Assembly: GCF_008329525.1 (NCBI RefSeq)
Contig: NZ_NPKQ01000006.1
Span: forward strand, 124,001 to 188,000
Direction of reading: 5' to 3'
Length of the DNA: 64,000 nt
From: Tardiphaga sp. P9-11
Lineage (GTDB): Bacteria > Pseudomonadota > Alphaproteobacteria > Rhizobiales > Xanthobacteraceae
This document shows, piece by piece, positions 1 to 7,654 of this stretch (positions are counted from its first letter, which is position 1; each line of letters begins with the position of its first letter). Position numbers and translations under genes: made by a program. The notes beneath the pieces are model-generated. The model saw nothing but the letters and a program-made list of their open reading frames with translations, was not told the origin of the DNA and searched no databases.

Positions 1-1065
1 AATCTGCCCAACCTGCCCGGCTATCCCAAGAGCGAGCATAACTATGCGTGGATGATGGAGAGCCGGAATAAGAAGAGTCTCGCGCTTGATCTGGCCAAGC
101 CGGAAGGCCAGGCGGTGCTCTACAAATTGATCGCCGAGGCAGATGTGTTCATCACAAATTTCCCGCCGCCGGTGCGCAAACGCCTCAAGATTGCCTATGA
201 GGATATCGCTCCGCTGAACGAAAGGCTGATCTACGCCTGCTTCACCGGTTACGGTGACAAGGGCGCGGAAGCCGACAAGCCAGGTTTCGACTCCACCGCT
301 TGGTGGGCACGCTCCGGCATGATGGATCTGGTGCGCGCCGATGACGATACCACGCCCGCGCGATCGATTGCCGGCATGGGCGACCATCCCTGCGCCATGG
401 CGCTGTATGGCGCCATCGTCACCGCGCTCTACAAGCGCGAGAAGACCGGTAAGGGCTGCCAGGTGAAATCGAATCTGATGGCCAATGGCGTGTGGTCGTC
501 GAGCGTGCTGGCCCAAGCCAAACTTGTCGGCGCCAAATTCGAGAAACGTCGCGGGCGCGAGGAAGCGCTCAATGCCGTCACCAATCACTACAGGTGCCGC
601 GACGGTCGCTGGATCATGCTGTCGCTGCTTGCCGAAGAGCGGCAATGGCCGGCTTTCACCAAATGCCTCGGCCGCGAGGACCTGCGCGACGATCCGCGCT
701 TCGCCACCAAGCCGGATCGCCATGCGCGCTCGGTCGAGCTGATCAGGATCCTCGACGAGGTGTTCGCGACCCGCGACCTCGCCGACTGGCGCGAGCGGCT
801 TGACGGAAACGGCCTCGTGTTCGGCTTCGTCGGCATTCTCGACGACATTCCGAACGATCAGCAGATGAAGGACAACGACGTCCTGATCCCGTTCGAGGGA
901 ACCGACATCCTCACCATCAACAGCCCGATCTGGATCGGCGGAGAGACCAAGCGCAAGCCGCATCTGCCGCCATCGATCGGCCAGCACAGCGACGAAATCC
1001 TGCGCGCCGCCGGTTTCGACGATGCCGAGATTGCGCGGCTGCGAGCTTCCGGCGCGGTAGCATAG
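1..1065 (+). CDS. CaiB/BaiF family CoA-transferase (5' end outside window)
   Basis: The reading frame is open from base 1, so the N-terminus lies upstream; 354 residues are visible of a family usually near 400. Class III (CaiB/BaiF) CoA-transferases move CoA between carboxylic acids in the cytoplasm. Family-like stretches are LALDLAKPEGQAVLYKLIAEAD, shortened here to its core LALDLAKPEGQ, then FITNFPPPVRKRLKI and LIYACFTGYGDKG, followed by a long C-terminal domain ending in PPSIGQHSDEILRAAGFDDAEI, of which GQHSDEIL is the typical closing motif. The first in-frame ATG at 52 is internal and not the true start. The acyl substrate cannot be told from sequence, and the neighbours give no pathway. 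Family assignment is firm; substrate unknown. Confidence 0.9.
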   Translation, partial: NLPNLPGYPKSEHNYAWMMESRNKKSLALDLAKPEGQAVLYKLIAEADVFITNFPPPVRKRLKIAYEDIAPLNERLIYACFTGYGDKGAEADKPGFDSTAWWARSGMMDLVRADDDTTPARSIAGMGDHPCAMALYGAIVTALYKREKTGKGCQVKSNLMANGVWSSSVLAQAKLVGAKFEKRRGREEALNAVTNHYRCRDGRWIMLSLLAEERQWPAFTKCLGREDLRDDPRFATKPDRHARSVELIRILDEVFATRDLADWRERLDGNGLVFGFVGILDDIPNDQQMKDNDVLIPFEGTDILTINSPIWIGGETKRKPHLPPSIGQHSDEILRAAGFDDAEIARLRASGAVA

Positions 1066-1283
1066 TCGCGCAAGCCGCGGACTACGCAGCCCGCGCGAAA
1101 GAGTTTCAAATTACGACGCGGCCTGTGATCACGAAGTGGTCACGGGCCGACCTGAAACCTCCTCCCCCAAAACGCGTAGCTGGTCTCGTTAGCGCAACAG
1201 GCACTCGCCATGTCGCGCGGCAACGAGATCACCACGCCTGCGGATTCCCCGCCGGCGACGCCACTATCAACCGGGAGACGACC

Positions 1284-1850
1284 ATGTCCAAGAAGCGCAT
1301 TGCACTGCTGTCATTTGCCGCCTTCAGCACGCTGATGATTTCGGCGAGCTTCCTCGAACCCGCTACCGCCAAGATGATGAAGGGCGAGAACACCGTCATG
1401 GTTGGCGGCGCCGCGATGTATCCGTCGAAGAACATCGTCGAGAACGCGGTGAATTCGAAGGATCACACCACACTGGTCGCTGCCGTGAAAGCTGCCGGCC
1501 TCGTCGATACACTGGCCAGCCCCGGCCCTTTTACCGTGTTCGCGCCGACCAATGCCGCATTCGGCAAATTGCCGAAGGGCACGGTCAATACGCTGGTGCA
1601 GCCCGAGAACAAGATGACCCTCACCAAGATCCTGACCTATCATGTGGTTCCCGGTAAACTCGAAGCCGCCGATCTCACCGATGGCAAGAAGCTGACCACC
1701 GTCGAGGGCGAACAGCTCACCGTGAAGCGTTCGGGCCGCAAGGTCATGATCGTCGACGCCAAGGGTGGCACCTCGACCGTTACCATTCCGAACGTCAACC
1801 AGTCGAACGGCGTGATCCACGTGGTCAACACCGTGCTGATGCCGGGCTGA
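1284..1850 (+). CDS. Secreted fasciclin (FAS1) domain protein
   Basis: A 188-residue protein with a signal peptide (residues 1 to about 30, ending LEPATA) and one FAS1 domain. The H1 motif FTVFAPTNAAFGKLP is near residue 82, the H2-type YHVVPGKL near 118, and the domain closes with NGVIHVVNTVLMPG. FAS1 proteins are adhesion or surface-interaction modules; in alphaproteobacteria they are usually periplasmic or exported and often stress-induced. The frame is open further upstream (from 1125), but the ATG at 1284 follows a GGGAGACG ribosome site and begins the signal peptide, so I chose it. It is transcribed alone and followed by a hairpin terminator. I could not find an EcfG-type promoter upstream. 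Confidence 0.9.
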   Translation: MSKKRIALLSFAAFSTLMISASFLEPATAKMMKGENTVMVGGAAMYPSKNIVENAVNSKDHTTLVAAVKAAGLVDTLASPGPFTVFAPTNAAFGKLPKGTVNTLVQPENKMTLTKILTYHVVPGKLEAADLTDGKKLTTVEGEQLTVKRSGRKVMIVDAKGGTSTVTIPNVNQSNGVIHVVNTVLMPG

Positions 1851-1877
1851 TCACCTCTCTCCTCCGAGCGACGAGAC

Positions 1878-1918
1878 GGCGCATTCCCAAAGCCTCGGCT
1901 GTTGGGGATGCGCCTTTT
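1878..1918 (+). terminator. Rho-independent terminator of the fasciclin gene
   Basis: The arms GGCGCATTCCC (1878-1888) and GGGGATGCGCC (1904-1914) pair with one bulged base and are followed directly by TTTT (1915-1918). It lies 28 bases after the fasciclin stop. The opposite-strand small gene also ends here (1920), but that direction lacks a U-tract. Confidence 0.7.
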
Positions 1919-1919
1919 A

Positions 1920-2078
1920 TCAACGCGCCAGCAGCCATCCGAAGAAGCCGAGCCCGAGCATAACCGCCACGCCGATCGCCCAGACGCTGACGCGGATGCT
2001 GCTTGTCGTCTGCTGCTTGCTTTCATTCCCGGCGATCGCGATGTCGCGTTCCTTGATCTCTTTGTCGGTCTCGTTCAT
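1920..2078 (-). CDS. Small single-span membrane protein (52 aa)
   Basis: A 52-residue frame: a charged N-terminus beginning MNETDKEIKERDIAIAG, then one hydrophobic helix (about residues 33-50, SVWAIGVAVMLGLGFFGW) and a C-terminal LLAR. The ATG at 2078 has a GAGGG ribosome site in the 12-base gap after the stop of the upstream CxxCH protein gene, so the two are almost certainly co-transcribed. I do not recognise a family. The predicted orientation is cytoplasmic N-terminus with a membrane anchor. The codon pattern, ribosome site and clean amphipathic/hydrophobic layout support it as real. Confidence 0.65.
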   Translation of the reverse strand: MNETDKEIKERDIAIAGNESKQQTTSSIRVSVWAIGVAVMLGLGFFGWLLAR

Positions 2079-2090
2079 CGCGCCCTCATT

Positions 2091-3593
2091 TCATTTCACG
2101 AAACACATGCCGATCGCAGACGACGCATCCCCGCCAACCTGCTGGCAGGCGAGACCTTCGGCACAGGTCCAGGACGCGAAGCTCTTGTCCGCGGCGCCCT
2201 TCTGGTTCGGTCGATAACATGTCGCGCCCCAACCATCGAGGAGAGGCGATCCCGCGAGTTCGTTGTTACCACGCGCTTGCGGCCGGTCGGAGAAACCGCG
2301 TGAAAAGTCCGGCGCCTTTCCATTGCGCATCGCCATGACGATATCGCGACGGCGAGGCTGATCACCGATGAAATGCGGTGATGCAGGAACAGTTCCCTGC
2401 GTGGCTTGATCTGCCAGCGTGTCGGCGCCCGGAAAATGGAAGCCGCCGATGCCGCGAATCTGGTGACAGCCGCCGCAAGTGATGTCGTTCAGCCGCCGCG
2501 CAAAACCAGCCGGCGAACGGATATTCTCCAAGGCGCCGCCCTGCGATGCGGCCCGTTCCAACGCAGCGATAACGTCACGGTCGCTGAACACGCTTTTTTC
2601 CGCGCGACCCGTCAATCCAAATTCCGGCTGCAGGGCCGACCGTACAAAGCCGACCGGTGTCGACGACAGCGACGAACTCGCGAGGAATTTCTCGGGGATC
2701 AACACCATGCCGCGATCGAAGGCCCGCAGATTGTTCGGCGCGAGCAGCCACTCTCGAAACGCGTGACCGAGCGCCGCGTCAGCCAGCAACCGGTCACGGT
2801 CGATCTGGTTCTCCATGGGTGACTCGCGAAACTGCTTCGTGGTGGCATCGAAGCGAAACACCTTCTGCAAATAGTCGGTGCGGAATTCCTGTGTATCGGA
2901 TTTCGGCCGATGCGCGATCTGCAAGTTGGTCTCGATGCGATCAATATGCGCGGCTGTGATCGTCACAAGCGGGCCGTCCGATTTCAGCAAGCGATCCGCA
3001 TGTGATGCGCCAGTCTCGGTGAACGACGCTGAGTTAAGCCAGCGCCCGGCGAGATCCGCGCATGTCACCGACGTATCGTTCGGGTCCTTGGCATGAAGCA
3101 CAAGATTGAGCGTCATCGGCAGACGCGGCGGCGTCGTGCCGGCGGCCGTGCGCGTGAGGCGGTAGATCAGCCTGATTTCACCGCAGGTATCCGGCGCGAC
3201 ATAGGCCCGGTCCATGCGGTTGACGATTCCGGCGAGAACGAACCGCGCGTCCGGCGATGTCAGCATCGCCTGGCCGAACAATTGCACGTCGTGACCCGGG
3301 CCGACGCCAATGGCCACACGCGGTTGATGCTTTTGATGATCGGCGAGATAGCGCACGAAGACGTCATCCAGCGCGGCGCGCACAGGCGTCATCGCAGGCA
3401 GAGCAAACAGGGCATCGTTGGGGATCGGCGTTGTCCGCGCACGATCGAGCAACTGCGCAAGGCCGAAGCCGCGTGTCTCAAGTGCCCGGAGCGCTCCTGG
3501 ATCGGTGACGGCGAGACCATTGCCCTCATCCCCCCGCGCGACGGGAGCCACGAGGCAGAGCAGCACGGCAATGAAGCTTAGGCGAAGTCGCAC
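2091..3593 (-). CDS. Secreted protein with one CxxCH haem-type motif, function unknown
   Basis: A 500-residue protein with a signal peptide (ending about residue 21, APVARG) and a single TCGGCHQIRGIGGFHF segment near residue 372. CGGCH fits the CxxCH covalent haem-attachment motif of c-type cytochromes, so a periplasmic monohaem protein is possible. The remaining sequence resembles no family I can name; LAGIVNRMDRAYVAPDTCGE and LMTLNLVLHAKD-like stretches suggest a conserved hypothetical. The C-terminus has several cysteines (for example ASWTCAEGLACQQVG), perhaps a disulfide-rich end. The start is GTG at 3593, preceded by a weak GGGA. It forms a two-gene unit with the small membrane protein downstream. 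Alternatives: a peptidase-like or oxidase-like secreted protein. Confidence 0.75.
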   Translation of the reverse strand: MRLRLSFIAVLLCLVAPVARGDEGNGLAVTDPGALRALETRGFGLAQLLDRARTTPIPNDALFALPAMTPVRAALDDVFVRYLADHQKHQPRVAIGVGPGHDVQLFGQAMLTSPDARFVLAGIVNRMDRAYVAPDTCGEIRLIYRLTRTAAGTTPPRLPMTLNLVLHAKDPNDTSVTCADLAGRWLNSASFTETGASHADRLLKSDGPLVTITAAHIDRIETNLQIAHRPKSDTQEFRTDYLQKVFRFDATTKQFRESPMENQIDRDRLLADAALGHAFREWLLAPNNLRAFDRGMVLIPEKFLASSSLSSTPVGFVRSALQPEFGLTGRAEKSVFSDRDVIAALERAASQGGALENIRSPAGFARRLNDITCGGCHQIRGIGGFHFPGADTLADQATQGTVPASPHFIGDQPRRRDIVMAMRNGKAPDFSRGFSDRPQARGNNELAGSPLLDGWGATCYRPNQKGAADKSFASWTCAEGLACQQVGGDASSAIGMCFVK

Positions 3594-3628
3594 GGCGCAA
3601 TCCCAGACGTCACACCGGAAGGCTAGCT

Positions 3629-3660
3629 CAAAAGAAAGGCCGCTGCACCAGCAGCGGCCT
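3629..3660 (-). terminator. Rho-independent terminator of the coiled-coil membrane protein gene
   Basis: Perfect 10-bp stem AGGCCGCTGC / GCAGCGGCCT (3637-3646 and 3651-3660) with an ACCA loop. On the minus strand it is followed by TTCTTTT, a good U-tract. It lies 27 bases past the stop at 3688. Confidence 0.85.
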
Positions 3661-3687
3661 GAACGGATTCATCACTGGAAAAGAGGA

Positions 3688-4668
3688 TCAGCGGGCGACG
3701 ATCAGGCCCTTGGAGGTGACCACCGTCCAACGGCCATCTTGCTTGCGGATCGCATCGATACGACCGAGACCGGGAACCGGATCGCCGGCATAGACTTCGA
3801 AGATCCCGGCACGGCCCTCAATGGTGGCGCCGCCGCCGGCGACATCGAGAATGCGCCAGCCGTCGACCATGGGCAGGCGCGCAACTTCGGGCTTCGGTGC
3901 CGGGGTCGGCACCGGGGCGTTGATCGAACCGGTCACTTCCTTGGCCGGCGCCGAGGCAACTGGTGCAGGGGCCGGCGCGGGAGCCGCAGCAGGCGCCGGG
4001 GGTGGCGTGGTGCGCAGCCTCTCGACGGTCTCACTGAGCTTGGCGAGTTTCGCGGCCGGTTCGGCCTGGCCCTTCTCAAGCTTGTCGAGACGATCGGCAG
4101 ACTTCGCACGCGCTGCAGCGGACTGCTTGGCGTTGCGATCAACCTCGGCCTTCAGCGCGGAGAGTTCGCCGTCGAGACGGGCGATATGGTCTTCCAGTGC
4201 CTGGTTGGTCGACTTGGCGTCTTCGGCGGCAAACAGCCTGCCGAGGCCCGACATGGCGACCGAACCACCGACTGCGCCGACGGTGATACCCAGCGCGATC
4301 ATCGCGGCAATGGCCATCATCCGGCTGCGGCCAGCCTTCTCTGCCGACTCAATCTTCGGCTCTGAATTGACGAAGTCCTCCCAGGAGTGCTCGCGCGATG
4401 CACTCTCGCGGGAGGCGCCGTCACGCGGGCCGCTATCGCGGGAGGGCGCCATGATGGTGATCCGGCCGGGCGCGCCGAGCTTCGGCGCTTGCCTCTTCGG
4501 CATCTGGGCGGGGCGGTCAGCACCGCTGCGATCGTCGCCCTGCTCCGGTGCGAGCTTCGGCGAATCCACGTGAATGTCAGCATCGTGGGAACCGGCCACC
4601 GCCGCCGCGCCGGTGTCGACGTGATCGCCGCTGACGTCTGGGGTGGAATCGGCCTTGTGCTCGCTCAC
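3688..4668 (-). CDS. Inner-membrane protein with coiled coil and Pro/Ala linker
   Basis: A 326-residue protein of unknown function. Order of parts: an acidic, low-complexity cytoplasmic N-terminus (about 1-115), one membrane helix (about 117-137, MMAIAAMIALGITVGAVGG), a periplasmic coiled coil (about 150-220, LEDHIARLDGELSALKAEVD), a proline/alanine-rich linker (about 222-260), and a small C-terminal domain with VDGWRILDVAGGGATIEGR and GIFEVYAGDPVPGLGRID. The C-terminal domain recalls the conserved tail of hypothetical proteins common in Bradyrhizobiaceae. The frame can start at a TTG (4674), but the GGAGAA ribosome site is too close to it and sits 9 bases from the GTG at 4668, which I prefer. 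Probably monocistronic, with its own terminator. A scaffold or cell-envelope role is inference only. Confidence 0.8.
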   Translation of the reverse strand: MSEHKADSTPDVSGDHVDTGAAAVAGSHDADIHVDSPKLAPEQGDDRSGADRPAQMPKRQAPKLGAPGRITIMAPSRDSGPRDGASRESASREHSWEDFVNSEPKIESAEKAGRSRMMAIAAMIALGITVGAVGGSVAMSGLGRLFAAEDAKSTNQALEDHIARLDGELSALKAEVDRNAKQSAAARAKSADRLDKLEKGQAEPAAKLAKLSETVERLRTTPPPAPAAAPAPAPAPVASAPAKEVTGSINAPVPTPAPKPEVARLPMVDGWRILDVAGGGATIEGRAGIFEVYAGDPVPGLGRIDAIRKQDGRWTVVTSKGLIVAR

Positions 4669-4841
4669 GATCAAATTCTCCGGAATGTATGAACACTTTG
4701 GTAACTTTCATTGCTTGCCAAATCCTTACCGGGTGCCGTGCTTACGAAAATTTCACCTCTTGTCCGGCGGGGGAACCGTTGCTTGACGCGCACCCGCCCG
4801 GCCCGCACAACGGCCGCGAACAAGACAATCGGGGAAATGCC

Positions 4842-5453
4842 ATGAAGCTCTACGATTCCATCGGACCGAATCCGCGCGTGGTGCGCATGTTCTTGGCCGA
4901 GAAGGGCATCAGCACTCCCGTGCAGAGCGTCGATCTTGCTGTGGGCGAGAACCGCGAGTCCGCGCATCTGGCGCGTAATCCGCACGGCCAGATGCCGACG
5001 CTCGAACTGGACGATGGCGCCTATGTGTCCGAAACCGTGGCGATCTGCGAATATGTCGAGGAAACACATCCGACGCCGCCGCTGATCGGCATCACGCCCG
5101 AGCAGCGCGCCGAAGCGCGGATGTGGCGGCAGCGCGTCGATCTCAATATCTGCCAGCACATCGCCAACGGCTATCGCTTTTCGGAAGGATTGAAGCGCTT
5201 CGAGACGCGCATCGTCTGCGTGCCCGAAGGGGCGCCGGGCCTGAAGAAGATCGCCATCGACCGGCTGCGCTGGCTCGACGGACAGATGGCCGGCAAGACG
5301 TTCATCTGCGGCGAGCGGTTCACGATGGCGGATATCGTGCTGTTCTGCTGGCTCGATTTCGCCGACAAGGTGAAGCAGCCGTGGGACCGGGGGAACGCGA
5401 GTATCGCAGCATGGTTCGAGCGGGTAGGTGCGCGGGAGTCGGCGAAAGCGTAA
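4842..5453 (+). CDS. Glutathione S-transferase family protein
   Basis: A 203-residue cytoplasmic protein with the thioredoxin-like N-terminal domain (MKLYDSIGPNPRVVRMFLAEKG, split here as MKLYDSIGPNPRVV and RMFLAEKG) carrying the glutathione-binding NPHGQMPTLELDDG and ETVAICEYVEE segments (about residues 46-75). The all-helical C-terminal domain follows, with GERFTMADIVLFCWLDFA near 165. GSTs conjugate glutathione to electrophiles or reduce peroxides; the substrate is not predictable. The start ATG at 4842 follows GGGGAAATGCC; the longer frame from 4689 has no signal. It reads divergently from the coiled-coil membrane protein and is convergent with the TPM operon 3 bases past its stop. Confidence 0.92.
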   Translation: MKLYDSIGPNPRVVRMFLAEKGISTPVQSVDLAVGENRESAHLARNPHGQMPTLELDDGAYVSETVAICEYVEETHPTPPLIGITPEQRAEARMWRQRVDLNICQHIANGYRFSEGLKRFETRIVCVPEGAPGLKKIAIDRLRWLDGQMAGKTFICGERFTMADIVLFCWLDFADKVKQPWDRGNASIAAWFERVGARESAKA

Positions 5454-5456
5454 CCG

Positions 5457-5954
5457 CTACAGCACCACCGGCGCATCCGGCAGTTCATTCACCGACGTAG
5501 CATCGCGCGGGAAGTTAGCCGCCAGATGCTGCGTCACCGCGTCGATGCCCTTGATCACACCGCGTTCGAAATGCCCGGCGCGGAAGTCGGCTTCCATCAT
5601 CTGGCAGATCGCTTCCCAGCCGGGTTTGCCGACGCGGGCATCGATGCCGCGATCGACCACGATCTCGACATCGCGATCGGCGAGCAGGAGATAGATCAGC
5701 ACACCATTGTTATGCGCAGTGTCCCAGACGCGCAGTTGCGCGAACACGTCGATGGCGCGCGCGCGGGCGGATTGATTGCGGAACAATGGCGCGCCGTCGA
5801 GCGCCCCCTCGACCACGAAACGGATCTGGCCAGCATGGCTGGCTTCGGAGGCCTTGATGGCCTGTTCGATCGCCGCAAGCGATTGCGGCGGGAACGCCTT
5901 GCGGACGCGTGAGCGATTGCCGAGCAGATGTTTGCCGATGCGTTTGAGGCTCAT
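5457..5954 (-). CDS. TPM-domain protein, second copy in the operon
   Basis: A 165-residue soluble-looking protein starting MSLKRIGKHLLGN. It carries the TPM (YgcG-type) fold: SHAGQIRFVVEGALDG near residue 40, RVWDTAHNNGVLIYLLLADRDVEIV near 74 and VDRGIDARVGKPGW near 100. It has no signal peptide and no C-terminal membrane/Gly-rich tail, unlike the upstream copy. TPM proteins of plants act in photosystem II repair; the bacterial role is poorly known and tied to membrane proteins. ATG overlaps the stop of the upstream TPM gene by one base (TGATG), indicating translational coupling within the LemA-TPM-TPM operon. Confidence 0.88.
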   Translation of the reverse strand: MSLKRIGKHLLGNRSRVRKAFPPQSLAAIEQAIKASEASHAGQIRFVVEGALDGAPLFRNQSARARAIDVFAQLRVWDTAHNNGVLIYLLLADRDVEIVVDRGIDARVGKPGWEAICQMMEADFRAGHFERGVIKGIDAVTQHLAANFPRDATSVNELPDAPVVL

Positions 5955-6835
5955 CACCAACTCCCCGAAGCGCCGCCGCCACCGAAACCACCGCCGCCTC
6001 CACTGAAGCCGCCGTTGCTCGATGAACTCCCTGATGACCAGGAACCGCCGCCACCTCCGATATAGCCACCACCGCGGCGTCCACCCCCTCCGCCGCCCGA
6101 CATGAGGGCCTCGCTGATCAGCGTAAAGAAAAACGCGACCGCGCCGAGAATGCCGCCGAACAGCAGGCTGCCGGCGACAAGCCAGACCACCGCGGTGACG
6201 AGTCCGCCGGTCGCCAGCGAGCCCAACAGGCGGCCGAAAATGCTGCGCAGGATGCCACCGAAGATCAGCACACCGAACAGCAGGAACGGCGCATATTCCA
6301 TGATCTGATCGAGGGCATTCGTATTGCCTTTCCACTCGGTGGGCGCCGGCAGCGGTTCTCCGTCGATCACCTTGATGATCTGGTTGACGCCGGCCGCGAT
6401 GCCACCGGCGAAATCGCCGGCCTTGAAGCGCGGCGTGATGATCTCGTCGATGATGCGCTTGGTCGTGACATCCGTCAGCGCGCCTTCGAGGCCGTAACCG
6501 ACCTCGATGCGCAGCTTGCGATCGTCCTTGGCGACCAGCAGGATCGCGCCGTCATCGACTTTCTTGCGGCCGATCTTCCATGCTTCGGCAACCCGGATGG
6601 AGTATTGCTCGATGGCTTCCGGCGCCGTGGTCGGCACGATCAGCACCGCGATCTGGCTGCCCTTGCGGGCCTCGAAGTCGCGCAACGTGCTGTCGAGCGA
6701 TGCCCGGTCGGACTCGCTCAACGTCATGGTCTGATCGACTACGCGCCCGCTGATCGTGGGCACGGCGACATCCGCCAGAGCGGCGACGCTCCAGCACAGC
6801 AGCAATGCCAGCAAACAGGCTTTAACAGCCCTCAT
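5954..6835 (-). CDS. TPM-domain membrane protein with Gly/Ser-rich tail (YgcG family)
   Basis: About 293 residues. The signal peptide is MRAVKACLLALLLCWSVAALA; the TPM domain (about 25-170) includes VVDQTMTLSESDRASLDSTL, KGSQIAVLIVPTTAPE, KKVDDGAILLVAKDDRKLRI and VGYGLEGALTD. One or two membrane helices (about 190-250) follow, then a cytoplasmic glycine/serine/tryptophan-rich tail typical of this family. A GTG at 6844 could add three residues, but the ATG at 6835 has GGTGAG just upstream and starts the signal peptide cleanly. It sits between lemA and the second TPM gene; lemA-TPM pairing is widespread. A role in envelope homeostasis is inferred from the family. Confidence 0.9.
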   Translation of the reverse strand: MRAVKACLLALLLCWSVAALADVAVPTISGRVVDQTMTLSESDRASLDSTLRDFEARKGSQIAVLIVPTTAPEAIEQYSIRVAEAWKIGRKKVDDGAILLVAKDDRKLRIEVGYGLEGALTDVTTKRIIDEIITPRFKAGDFAGGIAAGVNQIIKVIDGEPLPAPTEWKGNTNALDQIMEYAPFLLFGVLIFGGILRSIFGRLLGSLATGGLVTAVVWLVAGSLLFGGILGAVAFFFTLISEALMSGGGGGGRRGGGYIGGGGGSWSSGSSSSNGGFSGGGGGFGGGGASGSW

Positions 6836-6857
6836 CGCGCTCACCGACGAGGCCGGC

Positions 6858-7466
6858 CTACTTCGCAGGCGCCGGCGTCGGGTTGAAGTCGACCTTCGGT
6901 GCGGTAGAAATCTCGCTCTCGTTGGCGACGGAGAAATTGGCCTTCTCCTTGTAGCCGAACATCATCGCGGTGAGATTGTTCGGGAAGGTGCGCACGCCGA
7001 CGTTATAATCCTGCACCGACTTGATGTAGCGGTTGCGCGCCACGGTGATGCGGTTCTCGGTGCCTTCCAGTTGCGACATCAGATCCTTGAACAGCGCATC
7101 GGACTTCAACTGCGGATAGTTTTCGGTGACCACCAGCAGGCGCGACAATGCGCTGGACAATTCACCCTGCGCAGCCTGGAATTTCTGCAGCGCGGCGGGA
7201 TCATTGACCACGTCCGGCGTCGCCTGCACCGAGCCGACCTTGGCGCGTGCATTTGTGACGCCCAGAAGAACGTCTTTCTCCTGTTGCGCAAAGCCCTTCA
7301 CGGAATTCACGAGATTCGGCACGAGGTCCGCGCGACGCTGATACTGATTGACCACCTCCGACCAGGCCGACTTGACCTGCTCATCATTGGTCTGGATCGC
7401 GTTGTAACCGCAATTGGTCAGGCTGAGGGTCGCCAGTGCTGCCAGCACGGTCAAAAACTTGCGCAT
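6858..7466 (-). CDS. LemA family lipoprotein
   Basis: A 202-residue LemA protein. The N-terminus MRKFLTVLAALATLSLTNC ends in a lipobox (LTNC, Cys19), so it is probably a lipidated periplasmic protein. The LemA helical-bundle signature follows: YNAIQTNDEQVKSAWSEVVN, YQRRADLVPNLVNSVKGFA, NYPQLKSDALFKDLMSQLEG and TENRITVARNRYIKSVQDYN. The start ATG is placed by AGGAGA seven bases upstream. It is the first gene of a three-gene operon with two TPM-domain proteins. LemA function is not settled; it commonly travels with TPM/YgcG or HtpX. Confidence 0.93.
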   Translation of the reverse strand: MRKFLTVLAALATLSLTNCGYNAIQTNDEQVKSAWSEVVNQYQRRADLVPNLVNSVKGFAQQEKDVLLGVTNARAKVGSVQATPDVVNDPAALQKFQAAQGELSSALSRLLVVTENYPQLKSDALFKDLMSQLEGTENRITVARNRYIKSVQDYNVGVRTFPNNLTAMMFGYKEKANFSVANESEISTAPKVDFNPTPAPAK

Positions 7467-7518
7467 GAAATTCTCCTGTGACGCGGCTCAAATGGCTCGA
7501 CCGCTTCTAGCACAGGCA

Positions 7519-7543
7519 AACGACGAAAGCCGCCACAAGTTCA
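7519..7543 (-). promoter_or_regulatory. Possible EcfG-like promoter of lemA operon (weak)
   Basis: On the minus strand TGAAC (7543-7539) is followed after 16 bases by CGTT (7522-7519), one mismatch from the GGAAC-N16/17-CGTT general-stress promoter consensus. It lies about 53 bases before the lemA start. The single mismatch at the first -35 base makes this tentative. Confidence 0.25.
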
Positions 7544-7654
7544 TCGCGAATGCTGCAATGCCCATACGGGTTTATGTTTGCATGCCCGGCATTCATTGTT
7601 AGCCTTGCCGCAACCATCGGCCCGCAGAAGCCGAGGACATTTGGGGAGGTTTCC

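Noticed and set aside
1640-2026. 128-residue minus-strand open frame across the fasciclin 3' end
   Set aside because: It runs antisense to the fasciclin gene and through its terminator; no ribosome site or domain. The supported small minus-strand gene is 1920-2078 in another frame.
7519-7543. Firm EcfG promoter before lemA
   Set aside because: The -35 is TGAAC instead of GGAAC, so it is listed only at low confidence.
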